Below are positions 1 to 7,270 of a DNA stretch of 9,545 bases, piece by piece. The notes beneath the pieces were generated by a model. It saw nothing but the letters and a program-made list of their open reading frames with translations, did not search any database and had not been told where the DNA came from. This stretch comes from CAYYOS01 sp964473355 (GTDB lineage: Bacteria; Pseudomonadota; Gammaproteobacteria; Burkholderiales; REEB80): assembly GCA_964473355.1 (NCBI GenBank), contig CAYYOS010000097.1, forward strand, positions 1 to 9,545, in the 5' to 3' direction. The translations under genes were made by a program, and so were the position numbers. Numbering within the stretch: the stretch's first letter is position 1; the number at the start of each line of letters is the position of its first letter.

Positions 1-1889
1 CTAAAACCGGTATACATTAATTTATCAGCCAAGATCACGGTCTCGCGTATGCCGACACGTCTAAAGCTGGCGTTAATTAGTTTAGAAATTTCTTTTTTCT
101 TAAGGGGTTTATTGATTAAATCAAACGGCATCCCGGCCGGCAGAATATCGGAGAGCAACGTACGGCCGACGGTTGTTTCATAGCGGCGAATAACTTCGGT
201 TCTTTCGCCTTCTGCATTAATTTCCGTCGTTTTTAGCCGCACACTAATACGCGCGTGCAGCTCTACCGCACGCGTTTCATAGGCGCGCGAGACTTCGGTA
301 ACATCAGCAAACATCATACCTTCGCCCAGGGCGTTTACTTTTTCACGCGTTAGGTAATAAAGCCCCAGCACGATATCTTGTGACGGCACAATAATAGGCT
401 CGCCGTTAGCGGGTGATAACACGTTGTTGCTGGAGAGCATTAAGGTGCGCGCCTCCATTTGTGCTTCTAGTGACAAGGGCACGTGTACCGCCATTTGGTC
501 GCCGTCAAAGTCGGCATTAAATGCCGCGCAAACTAAGGGGTGCAACTGTATGGCTTTGCCTTCAATTAAAACCGGCTCAAAGGCTTGGATACCCAAACGA
601 TGCAAGGTAGGCGCGCGGTTTAACAAGACTGGATGCTCGCGGATAACTTCTTCAAGTATGTCCCAAACTTCCGGACCTTCGGCTTCCACCATCCGCTTTG
701 CCGCCTTAATCGTGGTTGCTAAACCCAAGACTTCCAGCTTATGAAAAATAAAAGGCTTAAATAATTCTAGGGCCATCTTTTTTGGCAGGCCGCACTGATG
801 CAATTTCAATTGCGGGCCAACCACGATAACGGAACGACCGGAATAGTCGACGCGCTTCCCTAAAAGATTTTGCCGGAAACGCCCACCCTTACCTTTAATC
901 ATGTCGGCTAAGGATTTCAAGGCGCGTTTATTTGGGCCGGTCATTGCTTTCCCGCGACGGCCATTATCTAGGAGCGAATCCACTGCTTCCTGAAGCATGC
1001 GCTTTTCATTGCGCACAATAATTTCCGGCGCTTTTAATTCCAACAAACGCTTTAAACGATTGTTGCGGTTAATGACGCGGCGATATAAGTCGTTAAGATC
1101 GGAGGTCGCAAAGCGTCCGCCATCCAGCGGAACCAGCGGACGTAAGTCCGGCGGCAATACCGGCAGCACTTCTAAGATCATCCAATCCGGGCGTATGCCG
1201 GATTTTTGGAACGCCTCCAGAATTTTTAAACGCTTTGCAAATTTCTTGATTTTAGTATCGGAACCGGTGGCTTCTAACTCACTACGCAGCCGCTCAATCT
1301 CATCGTTTAAATCGAGCTTGCGCAAGAGTTCGCGCACACCTTCAGCGCCCATGCTCGCGGAAAATTCGTCACCATATTCTTCAACCTTGGCCAGATAATC
1401 GTCTTCAGATAAAAGTTGACCGCGGTTTAGCGGCGTCATGCCGCCATCGGTAACCACATAAGCTTCAAAATACAAAACGCGTTCGATATCGCGCAACGCC
1501 ATATCCAGTACCATGCCTAAACGGGAAGGCAGCGACTTTAAGAACCAAATATGTGCAACCGGGCTAGCCAGTTCAATATGGCCCATGCGCTCGCGACGTA
1601 CTTTCGAAAGCGTGACTTCCACGCCGCATTTTTCACAAATAACACCCCGATGCTTAAGGCGTTTATATTTGCCGCATAAGCATTCATAGTCTTTAGTCGG
1701 GCCAAAAATTTTGGCGCAAAACAAGCCATCCCGCTCCGGTTTAAAGGTCCGATAGTTGATGGTTTCAGGTTTTCTTACTTCGCCAAAAGACCAAGAACGG
1801 ATTTTTTCAGGGGACGCCAGCGCAATTTTAATTGCGTCGAACTCTTCTTCCTGGGTAACCTGTCTAAATAAATCGAGTAGTGCCTTCAT
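1..1889 (-). CDS. rpoC: DNA-directed RNA polymerase subunit beta' (3' end beyond the window)
   Basis: Beta' forms the clamp, the catalytic centre and part of the main channel of RNA polymerase. The frame opens at ATG 1889 with MKALLDLFRQ and stays open to the left edge, giving 629 complete codons of a protein that is about 1400 residues in proteobacteria. The zinc-ribbon cysteines are C70, C72, C85 and C88. The Mg2+-binding NADFDGD motif lies at 498-518 with D460, D462 and D464, the same numbering as Escherichia coli, so the first 460 residues align with no net length change. LNRAPTLHRLGIQAF precedes this motif. The bridge helix and trigger loop would lie outside the window. An AAGGAG Shine-Dalgarno (1897-1902) sits 7 nt upstream of the ATG. 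The rpoB stop is only 24 nt before the start, so the two are co-transcribed. No frameshift or internal stop is seen. Identity is certain; only the end is missing. Confidence 0.99.
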   Translation of the reverse strand, partial: MKALLDLFRQVTQEEEFDAIKIALASPEKIRSWSFGEVRKPETINYRTFKPERDGLFCAKIFGPTKDYECLCGKYKRLKHRGVICEKCGVEVTLSKVRRERMGHIELASPVAHIWFLKSLPSRLGMVLDMALRDIERVLYFEAYVVTDGGMTPLNRGQLLSEDDYLAKVEEYGDEFSASMGAEGVRELLRKLDLNDEIERLRSELEATGSDTKIKKFAKRLKILEAFQKSGIRPDWMILEVLPVLPPDLRPLVPLDGGRFATSDLNDLYRRVINRNNRLKRLLELKAPEIIVRNEKRMLQEAVDSLLDNGRRGKAMTGPNKRALKSLADMIKGKGGRFRQNLLGKRVDYSGRSVIVVGPQLKLHQCGLPKKMALELFKPFIFHKLEVLGLATTIKAAKRMVEAEGPEVWDILEEVIREHPVLLNRAPTLHRLGIQAFEPVLIEGKAIQLHPLVCAAFNADFDGDQMAVHVPLSLEAQMEARTLMLSSNNVLSPANGEPIIVPSQDIVLGLYYLTREKVNALGEGMMFADVTEVSRAYETRAVELHARISVRLKTTEINAEGERTEVIRRYETTVGRTLLSDILPAGMPFDLINKPLKKKEISKLINASFRRVGIRETVILADKLMYTGF

Positions 1890-1913
1890 GTCTTGACTCC
1901 TTTAATGGCGGGC

Positions 1914-4900
1914 TTAGTCGCGTTCCAAATCAATATCAATAGCCAACGAGCGTATCTCTTTAACCAACACGTTAAAGGATTCGGGCATACCTGCATCGAT
2001 CTTGTGCTCACCTTTGACGATGGATTCATAAACCTTAGTACGTCCACCCACGTCGTCGGATTTGACCGTCAGCATTTCCTGCAACGTGTATGCTGCGCCG
2101 TAAGCTTCCAGGGCCCACACTTCCATCTCACCAAAACGTTGGCCACCGAACTGCGCCTTACCGCCCAAGGGCTGCTGCGTCACCAAACTATATGGTCCCG
2201 TAGAGCGCGCGTGCATTTTGTCATCCACCAAATGATGCAGTTTCATGACGTGCATATAGCCGACAGTTACCGGTCGCTCAAACGCTTCACCCGTGCGCCC
2301 ATCATAGAGCAGAATTTGCCCGCTGGCGGGCAAACCAGCTAACTCCAACATAGATTTAATTTCGTTTTCTGAGGCGCCATCAAAAACCGGTGTTGCGAAA
2401 GGTACGCCATGTTGCAAGTGCGAACCGAGCTCCAAGAGTTCCTCATCGCTTAAGGAAGCGATGTCTTCGGACTTGCCGGTTTTATTGTAGATTTGCTCAA
2501 CGAATTTGCGCAGCTTCGCGGATTTTTCTTCGACCCGAAGTAACTCCTCTATTTTTTTGCCCAAACCCTTAGCCGCCCACCCGAGGTGAGTTTCTAGAAT
2601 TTGTCCGACGTTCATGCGCGAGGGCACACCCAATGGATTCAGCACGATATCCACGGGCGTGCCGTCGGCCATATAAGGCATATCTTCTTGCGGCACAATT
2701 TTAGAAATCACGCCTTTATTACCATGCCGGCCGGCCATTTTATCGCCAGGCTGCAAGCGACGCTTGACGGCGACGTAGACCTTTACCATCTTCTGCACGC
2801 CCGGCGCCAATTCATCACCGCTGGTTAATTTCTTTTTCTTCTCTTCAAACATACCGTCAAATTCTTGGCGTTTTTGCGCCAGACTGTCTTTGATTTGCTC
2901 CAGTTGTACACTAGACTCTTCGTTGGCTAACCGAATATCAAACCAGTCGTGGCGATTAATGCTGGCTAAGTAAGTTTTCGCAATTTTGGTGCCCTTCGCT
3001 ATTTTCTTGGGACCACCATTGGCAACTTTATTTAGCAACAAACGCTCGATACGGCCAAAAGCATCATCCTCAACAATACGCATTTGGTCGGCAAGATCGG
3101 TCTTAAAGCGTTTTAATTCATCGTCGATAATCTGCTGCGCGCGTTTATCCCGCTCAATGCCTTCGCGAGTAAACACCTGCACATCGATCACCGTCCCCGA
3201 CATACCGCTGGGGAGACGCAAAGAAGTGTCTTTTACGTCGGAGGCTTTTTCCCCGAATATGGCGCGTAGTAATTTTTCTTCAGGGGTTAACTGCGTCTCC
3301 CCCTTAGGCGTTACTTTGCCTACTAGCACGTCCCCCGCTTCTACTTCAGCGCCGATATAAATGATTCCAGATTCATCTAGACGGGAGAGCATTTGCTCGC
3401 TTAAATTGGAAATGTCGCGGGTAATTTCCTCCGGTCCCAATTTCGTATCGCGAGCCACCACGCTGAGCTCTTCAATATGTATCGAGGTGTAACGGTCCTC
3501 GGCCACCACGCGCTCGGAAATTAAAATGGAATCTTCAAAATTAAATCCATTCCACGGCATGAAGGCCACTAACATATTTTGCCCTAAGGCTAGCTCGCCC
3601 ATATCCGTGGAGGCGCCATCGGCAATCACGTCATTGGCTTGCAGGGTGTCACCCACTTTAACTAGCGGGCGCTGATTGATATTGGTGTTTTGGTTGGAAC
3701 GCGTATATTTGGTCAGGTTATAAATATCCACGCCCACTTCACCAGCTATGGTTTCATCATCATTCACCCTAACGACCATGCGACGGGCATCCACATAATC
3801 CACGATACCGCCACGCAAGGCTTGCACGGTCGTGCCGGAATCCACCGCCACGGTTCGCTCTATGCCGGTACCCACTAGTGGTTTCTCGGCACGCAAACAA
3901 GGCACGGCTTGCCGTTGCATGTTTGAACCCATTAACGCGCGATTGGCATCATCATGTTCCAGAAATGGAATCAACGACGCCGCAACCGAGACGATTTGTG
4001 AGGGGGCGATATCCATGTATTGCACGTGATCCGGCGTTGCCAATTCAAATTCATTGCGATGCCGACAAGACACCAGTTCGTCGGTGAATTTACCGCGTCC
4101 GTCCAATTGGGCATTGGCCTGGGCAATCACATACTGGCCCTCTTCGATCGCCGATAAATATTCGATCTCATTGCCGACTTTGCCGCCGGCAACTCGACGA
4201 TAAGGCGTTTCTAAAAAGCCGTATTCATTGGTTCGGGCAAATAAGGCTAGCGAATTAATCAAACCAATATTCGGTCCTTCAGGCGTTTCGATCGGGCATA
4301 CGCGGCCGTAGTGGGTGGGGTGCACATCGCGCACTTCAAATCCGGCACGCTCTCTCGTTAAGCCCCCGGGCCCTAAGGCCGAGACGCGACGCTTGTGGGT
4401 AATTTCCGACAAGGGGTTGGTTTGGTCCATGAATTGCGACAATTGACTTGAGCCAAAAAATTCTTTTATCGCCCCCGACACCGGTTTGGCATTAATTAAA
4501 TCATGCGGCATTAAGTTTTCAGATTCAGCCTGCGACAAACGTTCCTTAACGGCGCGCTCTACTCTCACCAGCCCGGATCTAAATTGATTCTCGGCTAATT
4601 CACCTACGGAACGCACGCGGCGATTTCCCAGGTGGTCAATATCATCGATTTCACCACGGCCATTGCGCAATTCAACCAATATCTTGATTACCTCAATGAT
4701 GTCTTCGGTGGTTAGGGTCCCGGGCCCGGTAAGTTCCGTCCTACCCATGCGCCGATTGAATTTCATGCGCCCCACAGCGGATAAGTCATAACGCTCGGGG
4801 CTGAAAAATAACGCAGCAAACAAAGCTTTTACGGCGTCTTCGGTAGGTGGCTCACCCGGACGCATCATGCGATAAATCGCCACCTGTGCGGCCATTTGGT

Positions 4901-5987
4901 CTAGCGTTTCGTCTATGCGCAAGGTTTGCGAGATGTAGGCGCCTTGGTCGAGGTCATTGGTATAGAGCGTATAGAATTGATCAACGCTGGATTCGTGCAA
5001 CGTTTTCATTACCTCTTCGGTAATTTCTTCGTTGGCTTGAACAATAATTTCCCCGGTTTCGGTGTCCACAATGCTGGTGGCTAAAACGCGTCCCAATACA
5101 TAGTCTTCCGGGACGGTAATTTGTTTAATACCGGCCTTTTCCATTTCACGCACGTGCTTCACGGTGATGCGCTTATCTTTAGCGACAAGTACCACGCCCT
5201 TCGGGCCGAGGATATCAAAGCGTGCGACTTCGCCACGCATGCGCTCGGGTACCAGCTCAAACTGAATAGTGCCCTTGCTTACGTTAAAGGTGTCCGTGGT
5301 AAAAAATAGACCCAGGATATCTTCTGCGGTGTAGCCCAAAGCTTTAAGCAAAATGGTCACGGGCATTTTGCGTCGACGGTCCACCCTAAAATACAAATAG
5401 TCTTTAGGGTCAAACTCAAAGTCTAGCCATGAGCCACGATAGGGAATAATCCGACCAGAGAAAAGCAATTTGCCGGAAGAATGGGTTTTACCGCGATCGT
5501 GCTCAAAAAATACGCCAGGTGAGCGATGCAACTGAGAGACGATGACGCGTTCGGTTCCATTGATCACAAAAGAGCCGTTACGCGTCATGAGCGGTATTTC
5601 GCCCATATACACTTCTTGTTCTTTGACTTCCTTTACAGTGGGTTTAGACGCTTCCCTGTCCATTAACGTCATGCGCACTTTTACTCGCAACGGCGCGGCA
5701 AAAGTCAGGCCACGTTGCTGGCATTCCTTAACATCAAATGGCGTATCGCCCAAAGAATAGCTGACGAATTCCAAGCGAGCGTTGCCGGAATGGCTGCTAA
5801 TTGGAAATATGGACTGAAAGGCGGCTTGCAAACCCTCAACTTTGCGGTTCGCAGGCGCAACATTCGACTGCAAAAAAGCAGCATAGGATTCAAGCTGTGT
5901 CGCCAGCAGAAAGGGGACCGGTAAAACGCTCGCACGTTTCGCAAAACTTTTGCGTATGCGTTTTTTTTCGGTAAAGGAATAAGTCAT
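1914..5987 (-). CDS. rpoB: DNA-directed RNA polymerase subunit beta, 1357 aa
   Basis: Beta forms one half of the RNA polymerase active-site cleft. I place the start at ATG 5987 (MTYSFTEKKRIRK), because family members begin this way and GGAG lies 6 nt upstream (5994-5997). An in-frame TTG at 5999 would add MELD but overlaps that ribosome site. The order is as expected: N-terminal protrusion and lobe, rifampicin region (512-542), NFEDSI with the acidic pair E818/D819 (E. coli E813/D814), flap, lineage insertion in the flap (about 943-1060), KMAGRHGNKG with K1083 and K1091 (E. coli K1065/K1073), and the C-terminal clamp part ending in DIDLERD. Relative to E. coli the offset is +5 up to the acidic pair and +18 at K1083, so about 13 extra residues fall in the flap insertion. 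Total length is 1357 against 1342. That insertion resembles betaproteobacterial beta subunits. The gene lies between rplL (143-nt structured spacer) and rpoC. Confidence 0.99.
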   Translation of the reverse strand: MTYSFTEKKRIRKSFAKRASVLPVPFLLATQLESYAAFLQSNVAPANRKVEGLQAAFQSIFPISSHSGNARLEFVSYSLGDTPFDVKECQQRGLTFAAPLRVKVRMTLMDREASKPTVKEVKEQEVYMGEIPLMTRNGSFVINGTERVIVSQLHRSPGVFFEHDRGKTHSSGKLLFSGRIIPYRGSWLDFEFDPKDYLYFRVDRRRKMPVTILLKALGYTAEDILGLFFTTDTFNVSKGTIQFELVPERMRGEVARFDILGPKGVVLVAKDKRITVKHVREMEKAGIKQITVPEDYVLGRVLATSIVDTETGEIIVQANEEITEEVMKTLHESSVDQFYTLYTNDLDQGAYISQTLRIDETLDQMAAQVAIYRMMRPGEPPTEDAVKALFAALFFSPERYDLSAVGRMKFNRRMGRTELTGPGTLTTEDIIEVIKILVELRNGRGEIDDIDHLGNRRVRSVGELAENQFRSGLVRVERAVKERLSQAESENLMPHDLINAKPVSGAIKEFFGSSQLSQFMDQTNPLSEITHKRRVSALGPGGLTRERAGFEVRDVHPTHYGRVCPIETPEGPNIGLINSLALFARTNEYGFLETPYRRVAGGKVGNEIEYLSAIEEGQYVIAQANAQLDGRGKFTDELVSCRHRNEFELATPDHVQYMDIAPSQIVSVAASLIPFLEHDDANRALMGSNMQRQAVPCLRAEKPLVGTGIERTVAVDSGTTVQALRGGIVDYVDARRMVVRVNDDETIAGEVGVDIYNLTKYTRSNQNTNINQRPLVKVGDTLQANDVIADGASTDMGELALGQNMLVAFMPWNGFNFEDSILISERVVAEDRYTSIHIEELSVVARDTKLGPEEITRDISNLSEQMLSRLDESGIIYIGAEVEAGDVLVGKVTPKGETQLTPEEKLLRAIFGEKASDVKDTSLRLPSGMSGTVIDVQVFTREGIERDKRAQQIIDDELKRFKTDLADQMRIVEDDAFGRIERLLLNKVANGGPKKIAKGTKIAKTYLASINRHDWFDIRLANEESSVQLEQIKDSLAQKRQEFDGMFEEKKKKLTSGDELAPGVQKMVKVYVAVKRRLQPGDKMAGRHGNKGVISKIVPQEDMPYMADGTPVDIVLNPLGVPSRMNVGQILETHLGWAAKGLGKKIEELLRVEEKSAKLRKFVEQIYNKTGKSEDIASLSDEELLELGSHLQHGVPFATPVFDGASENEIKSMLELAGLPASGQILLYDGRTGEAFERPVTVGYMHVMKLHHLVDDKMHARSTGPYSLVTQQPLGGKAQFGGQRFGEMEVWALEAYGAAYTLQEMLTVKSDDVGGRTKVYESIVKGEHKIDAGMPESFNVLVKEIRSLAIDIDLERD
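4362..4454 (-). other. rpoB: Rifampicin-resistance determining region (cluster I) of rpoB, sensitive-type residues
   Basis: This stretch encodes residues 512-542 (GSSQLSQFMDQTNPLSEITH and the following KRRVSALGPGG). Positions that most often mutate in rifampicin resistance carry the sensitive-type residue: D521 (E. coli D516), H531 (H526), R534 (R529) and S536 (S531). From cluster I alone the enzyme is predicted to be rifampicin-sensitive; other clusters and uptake are not assessed. Confidence 0.9.
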
Positions 5988-6024
5988 GTCTAGCTCCAAT
6001 CAGAAGATAGAGAAGTGGGGATTC

Positions 6025-6055
6025 ATCTCAAAGAAATACAACCACACTTTGAGAT
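6025..6055 (-). promoter_or_regulatory. Stem-loop 3 of the rplL-rpoB spacer (rpoB-proximal)
   Basis: ATCTCAAAG and CTTTGAGAT form a perfect 9-bp stem (6025-6033 with 6047-6055) around a 13-nt loop. It ends about 37 nt upstream of the rpoB ATG. No T tract follows, so it is not an intrinsic terminator. In E. coli this spacer carries a partial terminator and an RNase III cut site; this stem is a candidate processing or stability element by position only. Confidence 0.6.
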
Positions 6056-6056
6056 C

Positions 6057-6081
6057 GGCTGCTTTCTTCTTAAGAGCAGCC
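6057..6081 (-). promoter_or_regulatory. Stem-loop 2 of the rplL-rpoB spacer (middle)
   Basis: GGCTGCT and AGCAGCC make a perfect 7-bp GC-rich stem (6057-6063 with 6075-6081) around an 11-nt loop. Only one base separates it from stem-loop 3. On the transcript it is followed by GATCTCAAAG rather than a U run, so any pausing or termination would have to be partial or factor-assisted. Confidence 0.55.
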
Positions 6082-6091
6082 CACCAAGTAC

Positions 6092-6114
6092 GCTGGGCCA
6101 GCCATAAGGCCAGC
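6092..6114 (-). promoter_or_regulatory. Stem-loop 1 of the rplL-rpoB spacer (rplL-proximal)
   Basis: On the transcript GCTGGCC (6114-6108) pairs with GGCCCAGC (6099-6092) with one bulged C and an 8-nt loop. The loop-side sequence repeats GGCTGGCC, so a second register is possible. It lies about 16 nt after the rplL stop and could protect the 3' end of an rplJL message after processing. No T tract follows. Confidence 0.55.
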
Positions 6115-6130
6115 CCCGATCGTAACAAGC

Positions 6131-6511
6131 TTACTTAATCTCAGCGGCGGCACCGGCTTCAGTTAATTGCTTCTGGATGGCCTGAGCATCGGCCTTAGAA
6201 ACGCCTTCCTTGACGGGTTTTGGCGCACCGTCTACTAAGTCTTTAGCTTCTTTTAGGCCTAAACCCGTGATGGCACGGACCACTTTAATGGTATTAACTT
6301 TATTCTCGCCGGCAGTGGTTAAGATAACGGTAAATTCGGTTTGCTCTTCTGCGGCTGCAGGTGCGGCACCGCCGGCAGAAGGTGCAGCAGCAACGGCAGT
6401 TGCAGCAGCGGAAACACCGAACTTTTCTTCCATTTGTTTAATAAGTGCAGACAATTCCAACACAGTCATATTTGCGACTGCTTCTAAAATATCAACTTTG
6501 GCTTCAGCCAT
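6131..6511 (-). CDS. rplL: 50S ribosomal protein L7/L12, 126 aa
   Basis: L7/L12 is the multi-copy, flexible stalk protein that recruits and activates translational GTPases (EF-Tu, EF-G, IF2, RF3). The start is ATG 6511, with CAGGAG (6518-6523) 6 nt upstream. Residues 1-34 form the N-terminal dimerisation and L10-binding domain (ILEAVANMTVLELSALIKQM). Residues 35-56 are the Ala/Gly/Pro-rich hinge. Residues 57-126 form the compact C-terminal factor-binding domain, with the conserved KVVRAITGLGLKEAKDLVDG tract and the end TEAGAAAEIK. The length is slightly above the 121 residues of E. coli. It follows rplJ by 31 nt and is probably translated from its own strong ribosome site, as expected because 4-6 copies are needed per L10. 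Identification is secure. Confidence 0.99.
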   Translation of the reverse strand: MAEAKVDILEAVANMTVLELSALIKQMEEKFGVSAAATAVAAAPSAGGAAPAAAEEQTEFTVILTTAGENKVNTIKVVRAITGLGLKEAKDLVDGAPKPVKEGVSKADAQAIQKQLTEAGAAAEIK

Positions 6512-6542
6512 AATGTTCTCCTGATTAAATGATTAAAATAAG

Positions 6543-7070
6543 TTATGACGCAGCTTGTTTCTGATCGCGCACCGCAGCCAAGGCGCGGACAAATTTCGTC
6601 GGCACCTCATTTAAGGTCTGTACAAACTTGGCTACAGGTGCTTGCATGGTGCCCAGCAACTTAGCCAGCAGTTCATCACGACTCGGCATGCTCGCAAGAT
6701 TAGCGACGTCCTTGGCGGTCATAAGATAATTTGCCATGGCGCCCGCTTTAATGACGAACTTGTCGTTACCTTTCGCAAAAACGCTTAACACTTTCGCTGC
6801 CGCGACCGGATCATCAGACATGGCAAACGCCAGTGGCCCAACCATGTGCGGTGCTAACTCAGCGAAAGGGGTATCAGCGACAGCGCGACGAGCTAAGGTA
6901 TTTTTTATAACTCGAAAATATACCCCGGCACCACGCGCGGATTTGCGCAAAGCCGTCATCTCGCCCACCTTGGCACCGCGGTATTCTGCGATGACAATAG
7001 CCTGGGCGGTTGCGATGTGTGCAGCAACTTCAGAAACAACCGACTTCTTTTGCTCTAAATTAAGACTCAA
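6543..7070 (-). CDS. rplJ: 50S ribosomal protein L10, 175 aa, TTG start, long C-terminal helix
   Basis: L10 anchors the L7/L12 dimers to 23S rRNA beside L11 and, as the L10-L12 complex, represses its own mRNA in E. coli. The N-terminal rRNA-binding domain shows AEYRG (28-32), VYFRVIKNTLARRAV (50-64) and GPLAFAMSDDPVAAAK (78-93). The start is TTG 7070 (MSLNLEQK, matching the family start MALNL). AAGGAG (7077-7082) lies 6 nt upstream, and an in-frame TAG at 7076-7074 excludes any earlier start. The protein is 175 residues against 165 in E. coli. The excess is in the C-terminal L12-binding helix, where KFVQTLNEV (148-156) and KFVRALAAV (159-167) repeat with an 11-residue period. This suggests an additional L12 dimer site (inference). 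A structured 232-nt leader precedes the gene. Confidence 0.98.
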   Translation of the reverse strand: MSLNLEQKKSVVSEVAAHIATAQAIVIAEYRGAKVGEMTALRKSARGAGVYFRVIKNTLARRAVADTPFAELAPHMVGPLAFAMSDDPVAAAKVLSVFAKGNDKFVIKAGAMANYLMTAKDVANLASMPSRDELLAKLLGTMQAPVAKFVQTLNEVPTKFVRALAAVRDQKQAAS

Positions 7071-7076
7071 GGTCTA

Positions 7077-7082
7077 CTCCTT
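7077..7082 (-). promoter_or_regulatory. Shine-Dalgarno fixing the TTG start of rplJ
   Basis: AAGGAG lies 6 nt upstream of TTG 7070. Reading back from TTG the codons are ACC then TAG, so the frame is closed immediately upstream. The TTG plus the MSLNL start of the family settle the initiation codon. Confidence 0.9.
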
Positions 7083-7091
7083 TATACTTGC

Positions 7092-7114
7092 GTTTTAAGT
7101 GATGAGCTTAAAAC
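7092..7114 (-). promoter_or_regulatory. Leader stem-loop just upstream of the rplJ ribosome site
   Basis: GTTTTAAG (7114-7107) and CTTAAAAC (7099-7092) pair perfectly over 8 bp around the 7-nt loop CTCATCA. The stem ends 9 nt before the AAGGAG of rplJ. It is A/T-rich and followed by GCAAGTATAAA, so it is not a terminator. A role in exposing or shielding the ribosome site is possible but unproven. Confidence 0.6.
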
Positions 7115-7144
7115 TTAAAAATAGCGACCTTAATCAGGAGTGTT

Positions 7145-7270
7145 CCTGTTTCAGGGTTCCGCCATCTACGTAGGTTTTATCAAACTTAATTACATCCAGC
7201 GTCGGAATAAATTAAGCGTGATTTAATTAAATGCTAAGCACGCCTACGGTCTTTGATAACCTGTCAGTTG
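7145..7270 (-). ncRNA. L10 leader: autoregulatory mRNA element of rplJ-rplL
   Basis: The 232-nt spacer between rplA and rplJ contains the hallmarks of the L10 leader family. GGTTATCAAAGACCGTAGG (7261-7243) lies opposite CCTACGTAGATGG (7174-7162), which is followed by CGGAACC to 7155. The outer strands pair as GGTT/AACC, the inner strands as CGTAGG/CCTACG, and the intervening AAAGACC and TAGATGGCGG segments fit the kink-turn that binds L10(L12)4 in E. coli. Inside this fork are two further helices: GCGTG/CACGC (7243-7239 with 7220-7216) and CTTAAT/ATTAAG (7216-7211 with 7190-7185). The first shares G7243 with the outer helix, so the exact pairing at the junction is uncertain. Downstream, CCTG-AAA-CAGG forms a small hairpin. 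Expected function: excess L10-L12 complex binds here and lowers translation of rplJL. The match to the conserved motif is by recall of the family. Confidence 0.88.

Noticed and set aside
1893..2342. 149-codon plus-strand open frame opposite the 3' end of rpoB
   Set aside because: It is antisense to a certain, highly conserved gene; it has no recognisable domain and its composition follows the rpoB codons. The same holds for the plus-strand frames at 424-744, 997-1398, 2986-3360 and 7859-8287.
6057..6114. Intrinsic terminator between rplL and rpoB
   Set aside because: The GC-rich stems are present but neither is followed by a run of T on the minus strand, so I call them structural elements and not a terminator.
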